DNA of 8,830 nucleotides. Origin: Bryobacterales bacterium (GTDB taxonomy: Bacteria > Acidobacteriota > Terriglobia > Bryobacterales > Bryobacteraceae). How positions within the stretch are numbered: the stretch's first letter is position 1; every line of letters begins with the position of its first letter. This document shows, piece after piece, positions 6,674 to 8,830 of the stretch. The translations under genes were made by a program, and so were the position numbers. The DNA lies in contig JADYZL010000574.1 of assembly GCA_020853155.1 (NCBI GenBank), positions 1 to 8,830 of the forward strand, in the 5' to 3' direction. The notes below the pieces were generated by a model, which worked only from the letters and a program-made list of their open reading frames with translations, was not told where the DNA came from and ran no database searches.

Positions 6674-7328
6674 CATGGAGCAAAGTGGCTGGTACCCGGA
6701 GGATGCATTGCTGCCGATTTCCGGCCTCCGGCATATGGCCGTATGTGAGCGGCAGTTTGCGTTGGTCCATATCGAGCAAGTGTGGGCAGATAATATCTAC
6801 ACGGCCGAGGGTTCGGTGTTACATCGCAACGTTGACGCGCCACATTATGAGACACGCCGAGGCCGGAGACTGGTTCACGCATTGCCGCTTGCCTGCCGAA
6901 GGTTGGGACTTAGTGGCCGGGCTGATTTGGTTGAGTTTCCAGCGAAAATGGATGGCGGTTCCCCAATCCCCATTGAGTTCAAGCGGGGTCACCCCAAACC
7001 TGACGACGTCGATGAGGTTCAGGTCTGCGCGCAAGCACTGTGCCTGGAGGAAATGCTGGGTATCCCTATTTCACATGGATACCTCTATTACCATCAGGAA
7101 CGCCGCAGGCACGAAGTAGAGATTGGCGAGGGTTTGCGTTCGCGAGCGGAAACGTTGGCGAAGCGAATGCATGCGTTGTTTGATGCGGGCAAGACGCCTG
7201 TGGTTGACCGAATGCCGAAGTGCAGAGTTTGTTCACTCGAGCCAGTTTGCAAGCCAGAATGGTCGGGACGAGGCGTCTCAACTTGGGAACGGTGGCACAA
7301 GTTGCTTAAAGAGAGTGGCCGCTCATGA
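6654..7328 (+). CDS. cas4: Cas4, Fe-S RecB-type exonuclease of adaptation
   Basis: Cas4 trims prespacer ends and checks the PAM with Cas1-Cas2. The 224-residue protein has the four cysteines expected to hold a 4Fe-4S cluster: Cys31 (VCERQFAL), then Cys190, Cys193 and Cys199 near the C-terminus. RecB-like nuclease residues are visible as His57 (EGSVLHRNVD), Asp91 (SGRAD), Glu108 and Lys110 (IEFKRG), and a QVCAQALCLEEM helix with Gln123 and Gln127. This combination, with W-x-x-N and T-A-E-G near residues 44-53, is typical of I-C Cas4. ATG 6654 has GAGG 9 bases upstream inside the end of cas3, giving a 20-base overlap; ATG 6675, just after the cas3 stop, would shorten it by seven residues and cannot be excluded. 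The stop forms an ATGA with cas1. Confidence 0.94.
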   Translation: MVSFSSNMEQSGWYPEDALLPISGLRHMAVCERQFALVHIEQVWADNIYTAEGSVLHRNVDAPHYETRRGRRLVHALPLACRRLGLSGRADLVEFPAKMDGGSPIPIEFKRGHPKPDDVDEVQVCAQALCLEEMLGIPISHGYLYYHQERRRHEVEIGEGLRSRAETLAKRMHALFDAGKTPVVDRMPKCRVCSLEPVCKPEWSGRGVSTWERWHKLLKESGRS

Positions 7329-8371
7329 AGAAACTGCTCAATTCTCTTTTCGTCACGAAGCAAGGCGTGTACCTAGCCAAAGATGGCGAGTGCGTGGCAG
7401 TGAAGGAAACCGATGCGAACGATTCAGCGACGACGTTGCTGCGGATACCTATTCACACGCTCGAAAGCGTGTTGTGCTTCGGGAGAGTTTCGGCGAGCCC
7501 TCCGCTAATGGGGTTTTGCGGAGAGAACGGCGTCTTGTTGAGCTTCTTCACGGAAGGAGGGAGATTCCTCGCGCGCGTCCAGGGTCCAGTTGCCGGAAAC
7601 ATTCTCCTGCGGCGGCAGCAATACCGAATGGCCGATGGTGAGCCGACTGGGACGAACGTGGCGCGATCGATCGTAATCGCAAAAGTGGCTAACAGCCGAT
7701 TCGTGCTGCAGCGCGCGATTCGTGAGCAGCCAACGGCGTCGGACGTGCTTGCGACGGCTGTCGAGCAACTTGGACGCATATTGGAACGGTTACGAGTGGC
7801 CAAGCAAATTTCACTCAACTCCGTCCGAGGAATGGAAGGAGAGGCTGCGCGCAACTATTTTGGCGCTTTTAATGAAATGATCGTCGCGCAGCAAGATGAA
7901 TTCGTCTTTAAGGAGCGTTCTCGACGGCCACCGCTAGATCGCGTCAATGCGGTAATGTCGTTCCTCTACACTTTGCTCGCCCACGACTGCGTCGCGGCAT
8001 TGGAGGGCGTGGGCTTGGATGCTTACTGTGGATACTTGCATGTTGATCGACCCGGCAGACCGAGTTTGGCATTGGACCTGATGGAAGAATTCCGATCTGT
8101 GTTGGCTGATCGAATGGTGCTAACCCTTATCAACCGACGACAATTGAGATCTAGCGATTTCGATGTGCGAGAGAGCGGTGCAGTCTGGTTGAATACAAGC
8201 GGCCGGAAGACTGTCATCACGGCGTGGCAGGAACGGAAGAAAGAGAAGATTACTCACCCGATCATCGACGACCGAGTTGAGATCGGACTCGTACCGCACG
8301 TTCAGGCATTGCTGCTCGCGCGCCATCTTCGCGGCGATATTGAAGGCTACCCTTCTCTGCTATGGCGGTGA
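7325..8371 (+). CDS. cas1: Cas1, CRISPR integrase
   Basis: Cas1 joins captured DNA to the leader-end repeat as a Cas1-Cas2 complex. The 348-residue protein is a close match to I-C Cas1: it begins MKKLLNSLFVTKQGVYLAKDG, has CFGRVSASPPLMG (51-63) and LLSFFTEGGRFLARVQGPV (71-89) in the N-terminal beta domain, then the helical catalytic domain. Likely metal-binding residues are Glu171 (RGMEGEAARNYF), His239 (GYLHVDRPGRPSLALDL) and Asp251/Glu254 in the DLMEEFR helix. All appear intact. It overlaps the cas4 stop (ATGA) and has GAGAG about 9 bases before ATG 7325. Nothing suggests truncation. Confidence 0.97.
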   Translation: MKKLLNSLFVTKQGVYLAKDGECVAVKETDANDSATTLLRIPIHTLESVLCFGRVSASPPLMGFCGENGVLLSFFTEGGRFLARVQGPVAGNILLRRQQYRMADGEPTGTNVARSIVIAKVANSRFVLQRAIREQPTASDVLATAVEQLGRILERLRVAKQISLNSVRGMEGEAARNYFGAFNEMIVAQQDEFVFKERSRRPPLDRVNAVMSFLYTLLAHDCVAALEGVGLDAYCGYLHVDRPGRPSLALDLMEEFRSVLADRMVLTLINRRQLRSSDFDVRESGAVWLNTSGRKTVITAWQERKKEKITHPIIDDRVEIGLVPHVQALLLARHLRGDIEGYPSLLWR

Positions 8372-8375
8372 AACG

Positions 8376-8669
8376 ATGATGGTTCTTGTGACCTACGATG
8401 TATCGACAGCGGACTCGGCTGGAACGCGCCGCCTCAGGCGAGTGGCCAAGGTGTGCCAGAACTTCGGCCAAAGGGTGCAGAATTCAGTTTTCGAGTGTTC
8501 GGTGGACCTGGTGCAGTTCGTGAACCTTCGCGCCGCTCTTCTCGATGAAATCGATCCGCGGCAGGACAGCTTGCGCTTCTATCGATTGGGGACGAACTGG
8601 CAGGGGCGAGTGGAGCATGTAGGTGCAAAGCCATCGTATAACCCGGAGGGCCTACTTCTAATTGAATGA
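8376..8669 (+). CDS. cas2: Cas2, scaffold of the spacer integration complex
   Basis: Cas2 forms the central dimer that bridges two Cas1 dimers. The 97-residue product begins MMVLVTYDVSTADSAG and continues with RRLRRVAKVCQNFGQRVQNSVFE in the typical I-C pattern; Asp8 is the conserved ferredoxin-fold metal residue. The C-terminus has RFYRLGTNW and the final PEGLLLIE strand that swaps with Cas1 or the partner subunit. ATG 8376 is followed directly by a second ATG (8379), either of which would serve. GGCGGTGA, ending at the cas1 stop, is the likely ribosome binding site, and only 4 bases separate the genes. It is the last gene of the operon. Confidence 0.96.
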   Translation: MMVLVTYDVSTADSAGTRRLRRVAKVCQNFGQRVQNSVFECSVDLVQFVNLRAALLDEIDPRQDSLRFYRLGTNWQGRVEHVGAKPSYNPEGLLLIE

Positions 8670-8830
8670 GTGTGCGCGGACCGGAAGCGCACGGGGTAGG
8701 CCCAGGGAGCCCGCGCGAACTGAATTGCATTGAAAGATAAGAAGATAGTTATTTCGTGAGATTTGCATCTGCGTGCGGATAGCCGTGTTTGGCGACATAC
8801 GCGCGTTCCCGGGTGTATTCTTAACAAAGC
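8670..8830 (+). promoter_or_regulatory. Probable CRISPR leader, beginning with a conserved-looking hairpin
   Basis: The stretch after cas2 holds no gene and no CRISPR repeat. It opens with GTGCGC (8672-8677) and GCGCAC (8687-8692), a perfect 6-bp stem with a 9-base loop. A competing pairing joins GCGCGG (8674-8679) to CCGCGC (8711-8716). A run of this kind, beginning TGCGCG-ACC-x-x-AAGCG and ending GGGAG-x-x-CGCGC, is what I remember directly after cas2 in many I-C leaders. From about 8721 to 8755 the DNA becomes AT-rich, as leaders do, but I see no convincing promoter. The array, if any, would begin right of 8830. Confidence 0.55.
8672..8692 (+). repeat. Stem-loop directly after cas2
   Basis: A six-base perfect inverted repeat (GTGCGC and GCGCAC) surrounds GGACCGGAA. 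No T-run follows, so it is unlikely to be a simple terminator. It begins three bases after the cas2 stop. Confidence 0.6.

Noticed and set aside
8277..8375. Upstream extension of the cas2 frame into cas1
   Set aside because: It overlaps the end of cas1, and Cas2 family N-termini start at the MMVLVTYD position.
8672..8716. Rho-independent terminator after cas2
   Set aside because: A stem is present but no run of T follows either possible hairpin, so termination is not supported.
8721..8755. Leader promoter in the AT-rich stretch
   Set aside because: TTGCAT and TTGAAA hexamers occur, but no -10-like hexamer lies at 16-18 bases from either.

Overview
This window holds one complete Type I-C CRISPR-Cas operon. 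All of its genes are on the + strand and are packed end to end from about 1007 to 8669: cas5c, cas8c, cas7c, cas3, cas4, cas1, cas2. An internal translation start near the 3' end of cas8c very likely yields the small subunit Cas11c. Cas1, Cas2, Cas4 and Cas7 closely match the I-C versions of their families; Cas8c and Cas5c are more divergent. No CRISPR repeat is visible. The 161 bases after cas2 look like the start of a leader, so an array, if present, lies beyond the right edge. The host is a moderately GC-rich bacterium. Gene style and the form of the intergenic DNA remind me of Acidobacteriota (Solibacter-like), but that is an impression only.

Layout. Bases 1-26 probably contain the first codons of a leftward gene that runs off the window. 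Bases 27-750 hold no convincing gene. They contain a strong imperfect palindrome (245-274), a candidate promoter (580-608) and a 7-bp inverted repeat (701-725). Bases 752-934 encode what I read as the decayed N-terminus of a second, ancestral cas3: a HD-domain start with a YAH motif, broken just where the LWHDLGK motif should be. The intact operon follows from 1007. Neighbouring genes overlap or are separated by only a few bases (cas5/cas8 overlap, cas8/cas7 ATGA, cas7-cas3 6 bases, cas3/cas4 20-base overlap, cas4/cas1 ATGA, cas1-cas2 4 bases), so a single transcript with translational coupling is likely.

How it works. Cas5c should process pre-crRNA, since I-C systems lack Cas6, and cap the crRNA 5' end. 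Cas7c forms the Cascade backbone, Cas8c and Cas11c are the large and small subunits, Cas3 is the recruited HD nuclease-helicase, and Cas4-Cas1-Cas2 acquire spacers.

The most interesting points are: (1) the intact cas3 sits between cas7 and cas4 rather than at the operon head, while a cas3 relic remains at the canonical head position, which suggests loss and replacement of the effector nuclease; (2) a strong internal Shine-Dalgarno plus ATG for Cas11c inside cas8c; (3) Cas5c appears to lack the Tyr/Lys/His residues reported as catalytic in the Bacillus halodurans enzyme; (4) a hairpin-forming leader start directly after cas2.
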